Positions 1 to 6,856 of a stretch of DNA of 19,882 nucleotides are shown here, in pieces. The notes below the pieces were generated by a model, which made no database searches, was not told the DNA's origin, and saw only the letters and a program-made list of their open reading frames with translations. How positions within the stretch are numbered: position 1 is the first letter of the stretch; every line of letters starts with the position of its first letter. Both the position numbers and the translations under genes were made by a program. Origin of the DNA: Nitrososphaerota archaeon (GTDB lineage Archaea > Thermoproteota > Nitrososphaeria > Nitrososphaerales > UBA183); the NCBI GenBank assembly GCA_027886925.1, contig JAPCJN010000013.1, forward strand, positions 1 to 19,882. Direction: 5' to 3'.

Positions 1-607
1 CATTCCCATCGACCAGGTGGAACCTGCCAGCGTCGGCGGCGGAGAACGCCACATCGGAATACACCATGCTCTGGGCTGCGGTCGTGTTCCGCCCCCACTT
101 TTCAGCCAAGCTGACCATCAGCGAAAGCATCGCCCCCTCGGTGTGGTTCTGCTGGAGCGCCGTCCCTCCTTCGACTATCGGGGTCGACGGCCCTATCTCC
201 GAACCAGGGCCCATCAGTATCTTGTTGCTCGCCATCGCGATGTAGCTCCCGGCTGATGCGGCAAGCGCGTTCGGGGGCACGTATGTGTAAGTCGGTATCC
301 CCGACTGGTTGGCCTGCTCTATCGTCGAGACGATGGCGGTCATGTCGCTGATGAGGCCACCGGGCGTGTTCATCTCGATGACCATGGCAGAGGCGTTCTG
401 GGCCTTTGCCATCGTCAAGGCGTTGTTCATCAGGTTGGCGGACCCGGGGTCTACCGGCACATCGAAGTTCACGATGACTATCCCTGGTTGGGAGCCAGCC
501 GCGAAGACTCGCGGGGCGAACGCGGCGAGAAGCGCAATCGACGCGGTGATGGTCAACGCGACTCGGAATCGCTGCGCTTGCCCGTGTGATGTCCCGGAGT
601 TATGCAT
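1..607 (-). CDS. NfeD/1510-N-type membrane-bound serine protease (ClpP-class), N-terminal part, cut by the window edge
   Basis: Reading the minus strand from an ATG at 607 gives an open frame of about 202 residues that continues past base 1. A basic N-terminal stretch, a hydrophobic segment at about residues 16-36 ending in RVFAAG, and then a mature part look like a signal peptide. The rest is the ClpP/crotonase-like fold of NfeD1b/STOPP proteases: MNTPGG (79-84) forms the oxyanion region, and AASAGSYIA near 116-124 carries the expected nucleophile Ser118. GPGSEIGPSTP follows, then SLAEKWGRN, as in Pyrococcus 1510-N. The usual catalytic Lys, 17 residues before GRN, is His155 here (see findings). 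The family cleaves membrane proteins such as stomatin partners; the C-terminal membrane and NfeD parts would lie outside the window. In-frame ATGs at 688 and 700 also exist, but they would give an over-long signal peptide n-region. Family is confident; the start is less so. Confidence 0.85.
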   Translation of the reverse strand, partial: MHNSGTSHGQAQRFRVALTITASIALLAAFAPRVFAAGSQPGIVIVNFDVPVDPGSANLMNNALTMAKAQNASAMVIEMNTPGGLISDMTAIVSTIEQANQSGIPTYTYVPPNALAASAGSYIAMASNKILMGPGSEIGPSTPIVEGGTALQQNHTEGAMLSLMVSLAEKWGRNTTAAQSMVYSDVAFSAADAGRFHLVDGN

Positions 608-706
608 GCATTCTCTATACCCGGGGAGACCTTCCTTCGATAAAAGGCTGGTCTCTCGGGCCGTCTCCACGCAAAAAAAGCCCGACATAAGATGAAGCAT
701 CCCCCG

Positions 707-715
707 CTTTTATAC
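707..715. promoter_or_regulatory. TATA-box-like element between divergent genes
   Basis: The minus strand reads TATAAAAG, a good archaeal TATA box, about 25 bases before position 685 and so able to serve the NfeD-type gene. The same bases read TTTTATAC on the plus strand, about 20 bases ahead of the TTG start of the DUF47 gene. One or both directions may be used. This is inferred from position and composition only. Confidence 0.45.
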
Positions 716-731
716 CGTCAACATTCATAGG

Positions 732-1403
732 TTGCGCGGGGAAAATATACTGTCAGGCTCAGAGGCTGACCTTCAGGCCCGAAGAAGAACGCTTCTGGTC
801 CTCGAAGACGAGGTAAGAAGGGTCACAGACGCCGCGAGGGTACTGCGAGAGGAATACCAAGCGGTCCTTTCTGGGGACAAAGCGAGCGTGAAAGCAGCCC
901 AAGAGAGGATAAAGAAGGCAGAGGAGGATGTCGTGTCCCTCCGGAGGGCGCTGATTAGGGAGCTGGCACAAGTCGGGACGCTCTTGATGAACAAGGAAGA
1001 CCTGCTCAGGGTCGCGTTCGCCATCGAAAGTGTGATCGGACACCTGAACGGGACTGCGTTCAAGCTGTCTCAAGTTAGAAAGAACGTCATTAGGCTCAAG
1101 CGATACAAAGAGCCGTTCAACGAGCTGCTCAACTCGCTTGTAGAGGCGATTTCAAAACAGAACGACTGCGTCCGGGCTCTCTCGATCAACCCTGACCAGT
1201 CGATAGAGATGGCAGCCCAGGTCCAGAAGCTCGAGAGCGCAATCGATACCCAGCACAGGGAGCTGTTCACAGAACTCATCAAATCAATCCACGGGTACAG
1301 GGACTTGATGACCATGAGGGACCTCGCCCAGGCCATCGAGGACACCGCTGACGCAGCCATGGCGGCGGCGGATGCCACGACCATCGTCGCGCTAGGTGTC
1401 TGA
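732..1403 (+). CDS. DUF47 / PhoU-like family protein
   Basis: This 223-residue protein is almost entirely amphipathic helix with heptad-like spacing and has no membrane segment or signal peptide. The pattern LRRALIRELAQ, then a segment around MNKEDLLRVAFAIESVIGHLNGTA, and a C-terminal helix with AQAIEDTADAAMAAAD matches the DUF47 (TIGR00153) relatives of PhoU. In these the acidic E-D-x-x-D pattern helps bind metal. Family members are often linked to phosphate transporters as regulators, but no pit or pst gene is visible here, so the substrate link is unproven. The start is TTG at 732, close behind a TATA-like element; no earlier start is better supported. It is divergent from the NfeD-type gene and lies 50 bases upstream of endA on the same strand. 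Confidence 0.6.
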   Translation: MRGENILSGSEADLQARRRTLLVLEDEVRRVTDAARVLREEYQAVLSGDKASVKAAQERIKKAEEDVVSLRRALIRELAQVGTLLMNKEDLLRVAFAIESVIGHLNGTAFKLSQVRKNVIRLKRYKEPFNELLNSLVEAISKQNDCVRALSINPDQSIEMAAQVQKLESAIDTQHRELFTELIKSIHGYRDLMTMRDLAQAIEDTADAAMAAADATTIVALGV

Positions 1404-1453
1404 CAGAAAGGCGCACGCAGAAATAGCAGCCCCCGCGGCAGTCCGCCAATAAC

Positions 1454-2017
1454 TTGCCACACTCCGCAAAGGTCGCCGTTGGGAGGTTGTTCGAGAACAG
1501 GATCGTTGTATGGGACATCGAAGCGTCGCGAAGGCTCTTCAAGGACTCCTACTACGGGAAGCCACTCGGCATACCAAAGCCCAAGGACTTTGAGTTCGAC
1601 GCGCCGCTGATCCTCGACCTCATGGAGAGCTATTATCTGGTGAAGAAGAAGAAACTTAGGGTCGAGAGCGAGAAGGGCGACGTCTTGTCCGCACGGGAGG
1701 TCGAAGCTCTGTGTGCCGCTGGATATCCGAATTTCAGGGAGCAATACCTGGTCTACAGTCTCTTGCGGGAGTCGGGTTTCGTCGTAGGTCCAGGGATAAA
1801 GTTCGGTTCCGATTTCGCGGTTTATGAGCACGGGCCCGGCATCGACCACGCCCCGTACCTTGTCCAGGTGGAGAATGACCAATCCCAGGTCACCGCGACC
1901 GGGGTGGTGAGGTCGGGCAGGTTGGCGACGACGGTGAGGAAACAGTTCATCATCGCGGTCGTCAACGTCGAGTCAAGGAAAGCCGATTTCCTCGGGTTCG
2001 ACTGGTGGCGGGCCTAG
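1454..2017 (+). CDS. endA: tRNA-splicing endonuclease (homotetramer-type)
   Basis: The enzyme cuts bulge-helix-bulge motifs to remove introns from pre-tRNA and some other RNAs. At 187 residues it has the length of the one-subunit alpha4 class. The N-terminal domain has YYGKPLG (34-40) and the helix LILDLMESYYLV (52-63). The C-terminal nuclease domain holds FREQYLVYSLLRESG, then GIKFGSDFAVYEHGPG, IDHAPYLV and TVRKQFIIAVV. The catalytic triad can be assigned as Tyr124, His132 and Lys163. The start is TTG at 1454; no ATG or GTG lies in a better position. It is on the same strand as the DUF47 gene and converges on the TRAM gene with 38 bases between stops. Its presence implies intron-bearing tRNA genes elsewhere in the genome. 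Confidence 0.95.
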   Translation: MPHSAKVAVGRLFENRIVVWDIEASRRLFKDSYYGKPLGIPKPKDFEFDAPLILDLMESYYLVKKKKLRVESEKGDVLSAREVEALCAAGYPNFREQYLVYSLLRESGFVVGPGIKFGSDFAVYEHGPGIDHAPYLVQVENDQSQVTATGVVRSGRLATTVRKQFIIAVVNVESRKADFLGFDWWRA

Positions 2018-2055
2018 CGCGTCGGCGTGTCGGCCAGACAGACTCCCCTCGAGCC

Positions 2056-2313
2056 CTAGGACACGGAAGCGGTCTCGATCACTTCTGCTGTCGCGAAGTT
2101 GGCCTTTACTTCCTTTATCCGAATCTTTGCTTGTTGCCCTTGTTTGGTGTTGGGAACGAAGATGACGAAACCCTCGATGCGTGCGACGCCCTCTCCCCGT
2201 CTGCTCAGCTCCGAGATAGTGACATCGACCTCTTCCCCTGCCTTGACGGGCTTCTCCTTTGACGATGGTGGTCTTTCGCTTGAAGCTTGATCGTTTTCAT
2301 TAGTGCTGCTCAT
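2056..2313 (-). CDS. Small TRAM-domain RNA-binding protein
   Basis: This 85-residue protein has a charged, probably disordered N-terminus (1-22) followed by one TRAM domain of about 60 residues. The core includes GEEVDVTISELSRRGEG, then VARIEGFVIFVPN, GQQAKIRIKEV and a final ATAEVIE strand. TRAM is an OB-like beta-barrel that binds RNA; stand-alone archaeal TRAM proteins have been reported as RNA chaperones, sometimes cold-responsive. It ends facing endA. The start is well supported by a strong ribosome-binding site and a TATA-like box upstream. It is monocistronic: the mucin-like gene behind it on the same strand ends 105 bases upstream of its ATG. Confidence 0.9.
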   Translation of the reverse strand: MSSTNENDQASSERPPSSKEKPVKAGEEVDVTISELSRRGEGVARIEGFVIFVPNTKQGQQAKIRIKEVKANFATAEVIETASVS

Positions 2314-2320
2314 TCATCGA

Positions 2321-2329
2321 ATCACCTCC
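2321..2329 (-). promoter_or_regulatory. Strong Shine-Dalgarno site for the TRAM gene
   Basis: The minus strand reads GGAGGTGAT seven bases before the ATG at 2313. This is a near-complete complement to the 3' end of 16S rRNA and by far the best ribosome-binding site in the window. It fixes the TRAM start and contrasts with the many genes here that have no leader or a weak one. Confidence 0.8.
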
Positions 2330-2358
2330 GGCGCAGCCTCAAATTAAGGCGTGAACCA

Positions 2359-2366
2359 ATATAAAC
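2359..2366 (-). promoter_or_regulatory. TATA box of the TRAM gene
   Basis: The minus strand reads TTTATATT about 50 bases before the TRAM start. A transcript start about 25 bases downstream, near 2336, would give a leader of roughly 20 bases that just contains the strong ribosome-binding site. Confidence 0.5.
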
Positions 2367-2417
2367 ATGGCGGGAGAGAAGATTCGACCAGCGGGACCGC
2401 GACTCGGCGGATTCCGC

Positions 2418-3626
2418 TTATCCTTTTGTTGGGTTGTTGCGCTTATGAAGTCTCGTAGCGAGGAGCGTGAAGATCGCCACTGCTATCATGCCGAAGCTGG
2501 CTAATGTCACCGAAGGAATGCCAAATTCTGGGACCAGGCATGCATCGGACTGGCCGCCGCATTGCGTTGACGTGAAGATCGTCGAATCGACGCTCTGTCC
2601 TGGTGCCGCAGGAGGAATGTCTGTGCTGCTGGAGTTAAGGTCTGTGGTTACGGAGTCTGACGCCGTCGTAGTATTGGTGGATTCCGTGAAGCCGAAGGTT
2701 GTGCTGTTCGACTGGGTCGTAGTTGTGGGCGAATCGCCCTCAAGAGACGTCGTTGCAACGCTGCTAGTGGACGTGGTCGTCGCTGGCTGAGTGGTCGTGC
2801 TGGTCGGCGCGGAGAATTCCGCTTGCGTGCTTTTTGTCGTAACTGACGATGTCGCTGCTATGGTGGAGCTTGTAGGGGGCTGAGTCGATCTCGTTGTGGT
2901 GAAGGAGGAGCTAGCCTGGTCGCTGCTTGACCCGAGCGCGGTTGTGGTCGCGGTCGTCGTTCCAAGAGCCGATGAGGTCGACGTCGTGGTGTGAGTGGTC
3001 GTCGTCGTTGTGGTCGGCGCTGTGGTCGTCGAGGAGCCTGAAGAGGATGAGATGGTGGTCGTGGTCGAAGTCATAGTCGAGGTGCTTCCTTGCACAGTCG
3101 AGGTCGCTGCCTGGTTCTCCGAAGTCGTGACTGTCGTTGGAGAGGTGCTAGTCAAAGACGAGGTCGTCGACTGATCCTCCAACGCCTCGACCGTCACTTT
3201 CTGGGTGCTGTTTTGCAAAGTCGAGCTGAAGCTAGTCGACGAGTTGGCGACCGATGTCGTCACGGACGACGTACTCGACGTCGCTGTCTGGTTGGGCAGT
3301 CCGAGCGGAGGAGGGACGCTAGAGGAGGAAGTCGTTTTGCCTGTGTGCGTGGTCCCCATTGAAGGTAGGATGAAGTAGGCTCCGAAGACCCCTAGGATTA
3401 TCAGCGTGGTCGCAAAAATTCCGAGGAGCTTTGGCGAGCCGAGGGGAAGCCATCGGCCCTGAACCGATGCGCCGATGCCTTTCACCCGGAAGACGCCCCT
3501 GCTGAAAGACATCCGTTGTCGCGACTGACGTCCGGGGCCACGATGCGCATCTGCCCGCGGCGACGCGTCGCCATGCTCGACGAAGTTGATAATCCCAAAG
3601 ACCTTCCTGACCATGGCCGCGTCCAA
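2418..3626 (-). CDS. Ser/Thr-rich mucin-like surface protein with PEFG-CTERM-like sorting tail
   Basis: The encoded protein has up to 402 residues. A hydrophobic segment at about 68-88 (LLGIFATTLIILGVFGAYFIL) follows a basic stretch and acts as a signal peptide or anchor. Residues about 92-348 are almost entirely Thr and Ser with Ala, Gln and Pro plus several N-x-S/T sequons (for example NQT, NSS, NST, NTT), as expected for a heavily glycosylated stalk. The end holds a C-x6-C pair (356, 363), then VPEFG (365-369), a hydrophobic helix and a basic end, RLHKR. This three-part tail resembles PEFG-CTERM, the thaumarchaeal archaeosortase signal, so the protein may be cleaved and attached to the envelope. 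The start is uncertain: TTG 3626, ATG 3614, or ATG 3512, which gives 364 residues and a more normal signal region. No catalytic domain is seen. Confidence 0.75.
   Translation of the reverse strand: MDAAMVRKVFGIINFVEHGDASPRADAHRGPGRQSRQRMSFSRGVFRVKGIGASVQGRWLPLGSPKLLGIFATTLIILGVFGAYFILPSMGTTHTGKTTSSSSVPPPLGLPNQTATSSTSSVTTSVANSSTSFSSTLQNSTQKVTVEALEDQSTTSSLTSTSPTTVTTSENQAATSTVQGSTSTMTSTTTTISSSSGSSTTTAPTTTTTTTHTTTSTSSALGTTTATTTALGSSSDQASSSFTTTRSTQPPTSSTIAATSSVTTKSTQAEFSAPTSTTTQPATTTSTSSVATTSLEGDSPTTTTQSNSTTFGFTESTNTTTASDSVTTDLNSSSTDIPPAAPGQSVDSTIFTSTQCGGQSDACLVPEFGIPSVTLASFGMIAVAIFTLLATRLHKRNNPTKG
2583..3353 (-). repeat. Low-complexity Thr/Ser-coding tract
   Basis: The DNA is dominated by short degenerate repeats of ACC, ACG, TCG, AGC and TCC codons, densest around 2940-3100, where the plus strand shows gtcgtggt-like units. 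The codons vary within the run, so it looks like a selected protein-level repeat and not a recent microsatellite expansion. It is likely to vary in length between strains. Confidence 0.75.
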
Positions 3627-3832
3627 GTGGTAAAGTGTTTTTTACTGAAATACCGAATCTCCGAACAAAGAGTCATGGAAAAATCCAGAGTCCCACAAAG
3701 GTTGACCACAGAGAGCCCGACTTGCCATGGACCTTTCGCCGCCTCAAAGGCCGCAAAATCTGGACGCGCCGGTGCCAGAACCTTGCCGGAAGGGCGCCAG
3801 AAATGAAGCGTTCATCCATGCAGGCCGAATTA

Positions 3833-3840
3833 TTATAAAC
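3833..3840 (+). promoter_or_regulatory. TATA box of trmI
   Basis: TTATAAAC lies inside an A/T-rich island (about 3829-3842), centred some 32 bases before the ATG at 3868. It predicts a transcript start within about 10 bases of that ATG. This argues for the 3868 start over the longer upstream open frame, whose first 47 codons include the promoter itself. Confidence 0.6.
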
Positions 3841-3867
3841 TCTAGCCGGTGGCGGCCCAGAAGAAAC

Positions 3868-4635
3868 ATGGCGAAGATCGAGCGGGACTCCTTCATCCTC
3901 GTGTACCGGGACAAGAGGAAGAAATGGCTGGTACGGCCTTCTGAGACGCCGAAGCTTCACACCCACCTCGGGATACTCGACTGCATGTCGCTCGTCGGCA
4001 GGGAATATGGCATCCGGGTGATAACTTCGCTCAACGACGAGCTCATCGTGATGAAACCGACGCTCGAGGACATCGTGATGAAGTTCTCGAGGAGGACCCA
4101 GGTCATCTATCCCAAGGACCTGGCGACGATAATCCTGAAGTGTGGCGTCCATTCGGGAAGCAGGGTCTTCGAGGCCGGAACCGGGAGTGGTTCGGCCACC
4201 GCGGCGATGGCCTACACCGTCGCTCCCGAAGGCCACGTGTTCAGCTACGACATCAACGGAGAGTTTCAGGCCAACGCAAAGAGAAACCTGGAGAAGTTCG
4301 GGCTCGCGACCCACGTCACTCTGAAGAACCAGGACGCGAAGCTGGGCGTCGAGGAGCGGGACCTCGACGCGGCGCTGATCGACATGGGAGACCCGTGGGA
4401 GCTCGTGAAACCCGTCAGGGACGCCCTGGCCCCGTCCGGTATCGTCGCAGGCATATGCCCGACGATGAACCAGGCCGAGAAGCTGGTGCAGACGCTGCAC
4501 GACAACTCGTTCGCCATGACGGAGACGCTGGAGATCATCTCGAGAAACATCGAAGCGCGGACAGGGATGACCAGGCCGTCGATGTTCATGGTGGGGCACA
4601 CGGCCTATCTTGTTTTCGGAAGAAAGCTCCAGTGA
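3868..4635 (+). CDS. trmI: tRNA (adenine-N1)-methyltransferase TrmI (m1A57/58)
   Basis: This is an S-adenosylmethionine-dependent enzyme that methylates N1 of adenine 58 (and 57 in archaea) in the T-loop of tRNA. The 255 residues match the family's usual length of about 250. An N-terminal beta-barrel (about 1-75) is followed by a Rossmann-fold domain: motif I VFEAGTGSGSATAAMA (100-115), the ribose-binding acidic residue in FSYDIN (about 128), AALIDMGDPW (168-177) in place of the usual D-x-P-x-P-W, and the C-terminal RPSMFMVGHTAYLVFGR, which helps tetramer formation in relatives. The frame stays open upstream to 3727, but the TATA box at 3833-3840 and family length favour ATG 3868. It lies 60 bases ahead of a membrane protein gene with its own possible promoter. 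Confidence 0.93.
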   Translation: MAKIERDSFILVYRDKRKKWLVRPSETPKLHTHLGILDCMSLVGREYGIRVITSLNDELIVMKPTLEDIVMKFSRRTQVIYPKDLATIILKCGVHSGSRVFEAGTGSGSATAAMAYTVAPEGHVFSYDINGEFQANAKRNLEKFGLATHVTLKNQDAKLGVEERDLDAALIDMGDPWELVKPVRDALAPSGIVAGICPTMNQAEKLVQTLHDNSFAMTETLEIISRNIEARTGMTRPSMFMVGHTAYLVFGRKLQ

Positions 4636-4669
4636 TCCAGACGTCAGCGTCGCCGACGTAAGAGAAGGG

Positions 4670-4676
4670 TTTTAAC
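4670..4676 (+). promoter_or_regulatory. Possible TATA box before the membrane protein gene
   Basis: TTTTAAC lies about 23 bases ahead of the ATG at 4696, a spacing that would give a nearly leaderless transcript. The match is moderate and sits in an otherwise G+C-rich gap. Confidence 0.4.
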
Positions 4677-4695
4677 CCGGTCTTGGGCCGCCGGG

Positions 4696-5301
4696 ATGCA
4701 ATTGAGCGGGCCGCCTATGGAAGACAGGAGGGGAGACCTTGCGTTCCTCCTCTATGCAACTCCGTTTATCATCAACCTGGTCTACGCTGTCTACCTCTGG
4801 GCGGGAGCCGGGCTCTCGAGCACCCTCCCCCAGTTGGTGTTTCTCGAGGTGACGCAAAGTCCCTACATCTTCCTCCTCGGCTTCGCAGCAGTGATGTTCG
4901 GGGCGGTGTTGGACCTGAATTCGGCGGCTCCGGAAAGGACACGAAACGCTGTGATCGCCCTGAGCAAGAGGCTGCAGGCGATAGCTGTGATTTCAATCGT
5001 ACTCGCCCTCGTTACCGCCTGGTATGCCGCGGGCTTTGACCTGGGGACTACGTTCTTCAATGTGCTCGACGGCAGGTACCCGCTCGTGGTCCCGGCGCTC
5101 CTGGTCTTGTTCAGCTTCCTCATACTCCCTGCGGTGAGATTCCAGGGCGCGAACATCAAGAACCTGCTCATTGTGGTCCTGTTGATCGGCTCGCCTGCTG
5201 CCCTCTATGAGATAGGGAAGCGCAACACGATCGCCGGGCTTGGGATAGGCCTCATCCTTCTCATCCTGGCCGCCTTCCTCCTAGTCCGCAAGAAGGACTA
5301 G
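4696..5301 (+). CDS. Multi-pass membrane protein of unknown function
   Basis: I do not recognise this 201-residue protein. Five to six hydrophobic helices can be seen at about 14-38, 55-75, 92-112, 126-147, 154-172 and 177-197, joined by short loops. The protein ends in VRKKD, a positive-inside tail. A charged loop at about 77-91 (SAAPERTRNAVIALSKR) separates helices 2 and 3. There is no signal-peptide cleavage site, metal-binding cluster or transporter signature. ATG 4696 is used because of the TATA-like box before it; ATG 4717 (MEDRR) is an alternative that would not change the helices. It follows trmI on the same strand, converges with the uracil-DNA glycosylase gene, and the stops are only 22 bases apart. 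Confidence 0.7.
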   Translation: MQLSGPPMEDRRGDLAFLLYATPFIINLVYAVYLWAGAGLSSTLPQLVFLEVTQSPYIFLLGFAAVMFGAVLDLNSAAPERTRNAVIALSKRLQAIAVISIVLALVTAWYAAGFDLGTTFFNVLDGRYPLVVPALLVLFSFLILPAVRFQGANIKNLLIVVLLIGSPAALYEIGKRNTIAGLGIGLILLILAAFLLVRKKD

Positions 5302-5323
5302 CAAGCGGGGGGCAGCTGTTCGT

Positions 5324-5893
5324 TCAGCAGCTACCGAGGATCTTTTCAAGCGTCTTGAAGTCCTCGTTGACGACAGACTCGAGAGACCGGTTATACATCA
5401 TCGCAGCGGGATGGTAGGTCGCGAACAAGGCGAACAGTTCCTTATCGAACAACTTGCCGTGCGCCCTTCCAAGACTCTCCCCGGGGAGGAAGCGTTTCAG
5501 AGCGCTGTCGCCGAGGAGCACGACGACCTTTGGCCCGACCAAGTCGAGTTGCCTCTGCAGATATGGGTCGCATGCGTCTGCCTCGTCTGAGGTAGGGCGC
5601 CTGTTCTCCGGCGGCCTGCACTTCACGACGTTCGTGATGAAGACGTCCTCCCTTCTCAATCCGGCGTTCTTCAACAGCCTCTCCAGTTCTCGGCCTGCAG
5701 CTCCGACGAATGGCCGCCCCTCCACGTCCTCGCTCCTCCCAGGGCCTTCGCCCACTATTACCACGCGGGCATCACTGGGCCCTTCACCCGGCACCGCCTT
5801 GGTCCGGGACAGCGAGAGAGGACACCTTGTGCAGACGCTCACCTCCGCGGCGACGCCGGAGAGAGAGTCGCCGATGCGTTTCCCTTCGTCCAT
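5324..5893 (-). CDS. Uracil-DNA glycosylase, family 4 (Fe-S)
   Basis: The enzyme removes uracil left in DNA by cytosine deamination, starting base-excision repair. The 189 residues carry four cysteines that would hold a 4Fe-4S cluster: Cys21 and Cys24 in CTRCPLS, Cys92 in VVKCRPP, and Cys108 in ADACDPY. The active-site motif GEGPGRSEDVEGRPFVG (48-64) and the HPAA motif (161-164) match family 4 UDGs. Family proteins are about 190-220 residues, so this one is complete. The ATG at 5893 shares its A with the pheA TGA stop (TGATG), so the two are almost certainly co-transcribed and probably translationally coupled. Confidence 0.93.
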   Translation of the reverse strand: MDEGKRIGDSLSGVAAEVSVCTRCPLSLSRTKAVPGEGPSDARVVIVGEGPGRSEDVEGRPFVGAAGRELERLLKNAGLRREDVFITNVVKCRPPENRRPTSDEADACDPYLQRQLDLVGPKVVVLLGDSALKRFLPGESLGRAHGKLFDKELFALFATYHPAAMMYNRSLESVVNEDFKTLEKILGSC

Positions 5894-6777
5894 CAGAAGC
5901 CCTCGGCCTTCGAGCGAGGGTACGAACCAAGCACCTTGAGGAAGACCGTCTTTTTGGCCAACTCAGACAAGACCTTGACCACCGTGGAATCTGACCTGTC
6001 ACCCTCGAAGTCGACGTAGAAGTAATACTCCCACGGCCGCTCTTTCGTGGGCCTCGACTCTATCTTCGTTAGGTTGATCTTCTGCCGTGCGAAGATCTCG
6101 AGGGCGTTGTAGAGCGAGCCTGGGACGTGGGGGACGGAGAAGATCAGGGACGTCTTGTGTCCTGGCGTCATCCTTCTGGTTCTCTTGCTGCTCCATCCGG
6201 CTGTGCTCGGCTGCATCCCTTTCGCCCTCTCCTCCCTCGCGACGACCAAGAACCTCGTTGAGTTTGTCGAGTAGTCTTCGATGCCCCTCTTCAGGACCTT
6301 GAGGCCGTAGAGGTCGGCAGCCTGCTCGCCCGCGATAGCCGCGGCCCCGATCATCTGCTTCTCTTTGATCATCTTCACGCTGCCGGCGGTGTCATATGTG
6401 ACGATTGGCTCGACCCCGAGGGACATCACGAAGTTCCTGCACTGGGCGAGCGCCTGCGGGTGGGAATAGACCGTCCGGATCCCCTGGAGCTTGGCGGTCC
6501 GCAGCGCGATGAGGCAGTGGACGATCCGAAGGACGACCTCCCCGACGACGCTAAGGTTTGAGGAGAGGAGCATGTCGTAGGTCTCATTGATGCTTCCCTC
6601 CACCGAGTTTTCGACGGGGACGACCCCGAAGTCGACCGCCTCGACCTCCGCGAGGTTGAACACCTCGTGGATGCTGACGGAGGGGACGGTATCTACTGAC
6701 CTTCCGAACTGCTTGTAAATCGCTACCTCGCTGTAGGCGCCATGCTCCCCCTGGAAACCGACCTTGGTCTTTCTCAA
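5893..6777 (-). CDS. pheA: Prephenate dehydratase with ACT regulatory domain
   Basis: The enzyme converts prephenate to phenylpyruvate in phenylalanine synthesis. In its 294 residues, the catalytic PDT domain (about 4-180) starts with VGFQGEHGAYSE, includes VVPVENSVEGSINET, and ends with the signature STNSTRFLVV, where Thr174-Arg175-Phe176 is the conserved TRF. A linker is followed by a C-terminal ACT domain (about 205-290) with GSLYNAL (220-226) and ESRP (240-243), the phenylalanine-binding motifs, so feedback inhibition by Phe is expected. No chorismate mutase domain is fused, as is usual in archaea. The start is TTG 6777; the nearby ATG at 6793 is in another frame. It is divergent from the GDT1-like gene and coupled to the glycosylase gene downstream. 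Confidence 0.95.
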   Translation of the reverse strand: MRKTKVGFQGEHGAYSEVAIYKQFGRSVDTVPSVSIHEVFNLAEVEAVDFGVVPVENSVEGSINETYDMLLSSNLSVVGEVVLRIVHCLIALRTAKLQGIRTVYSHPQALAQCRNFVMSLGVEPIVTYDTAGSVKMIKEKQMIGAAAIAGEQAADLYGLKVLKRGIEDYSTNSTRFLVVAREERAKGMQPSTAGWSSKRTRRMTPGHKTSLIFSVPHVPGSLYNALEIFARQKINLTKIESRPTKERPWEYYFYVDFEGDRSDSTVVKVLSELAKKTVFLKVLGSYPRSKAEGF

Positions 6778-6856
6778 CAGAAGTTGCCGTCATGGCACCA
6801 GCCCGGGGCAGATATCACCTTTCTGTGAGCTGTCGCGACGAGAAATCCTTTACGAG

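Noticed and set aside
1070..1882. A 270-codon open frame on the minus strand across the DUF47 and endA genes
   Set aside because: It is antisense to two well-supported genes, spans the gap between them, and shows no domain pattern. G+C-rich codon bias keeps the opposite frame open.
2583..3353. Repetitive tract that at first looks like a repeat array
   Set aside because: The units are irregular codon-level Thr/Ser repeats within one reading frame. There are no constant repeats with unique spacers, so it is not CRISPR or a satellite.
3627..3867. Longest gap in the window, checked for an RNA gene or mobile element remnant
   Set aside because: Apart from the trmI TATA region it shows no tRNA-like folds, inverted repeats or coding pattern.
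3673..4599. A 308-codon minus-strand frame opposite trmI
   Set aside because: It is rich in His, Arg and Leu with no recognisable motif, and trmI on the plus strand has all its motifs and a promoter.
5302..5323. Short inverted repeat AGCTG...CAGCT between convergent stops, a possible terminator
   Set aside because: The stem is only five pairs with a long loop, and there is no T-rich tract as used by archaeal terminators.
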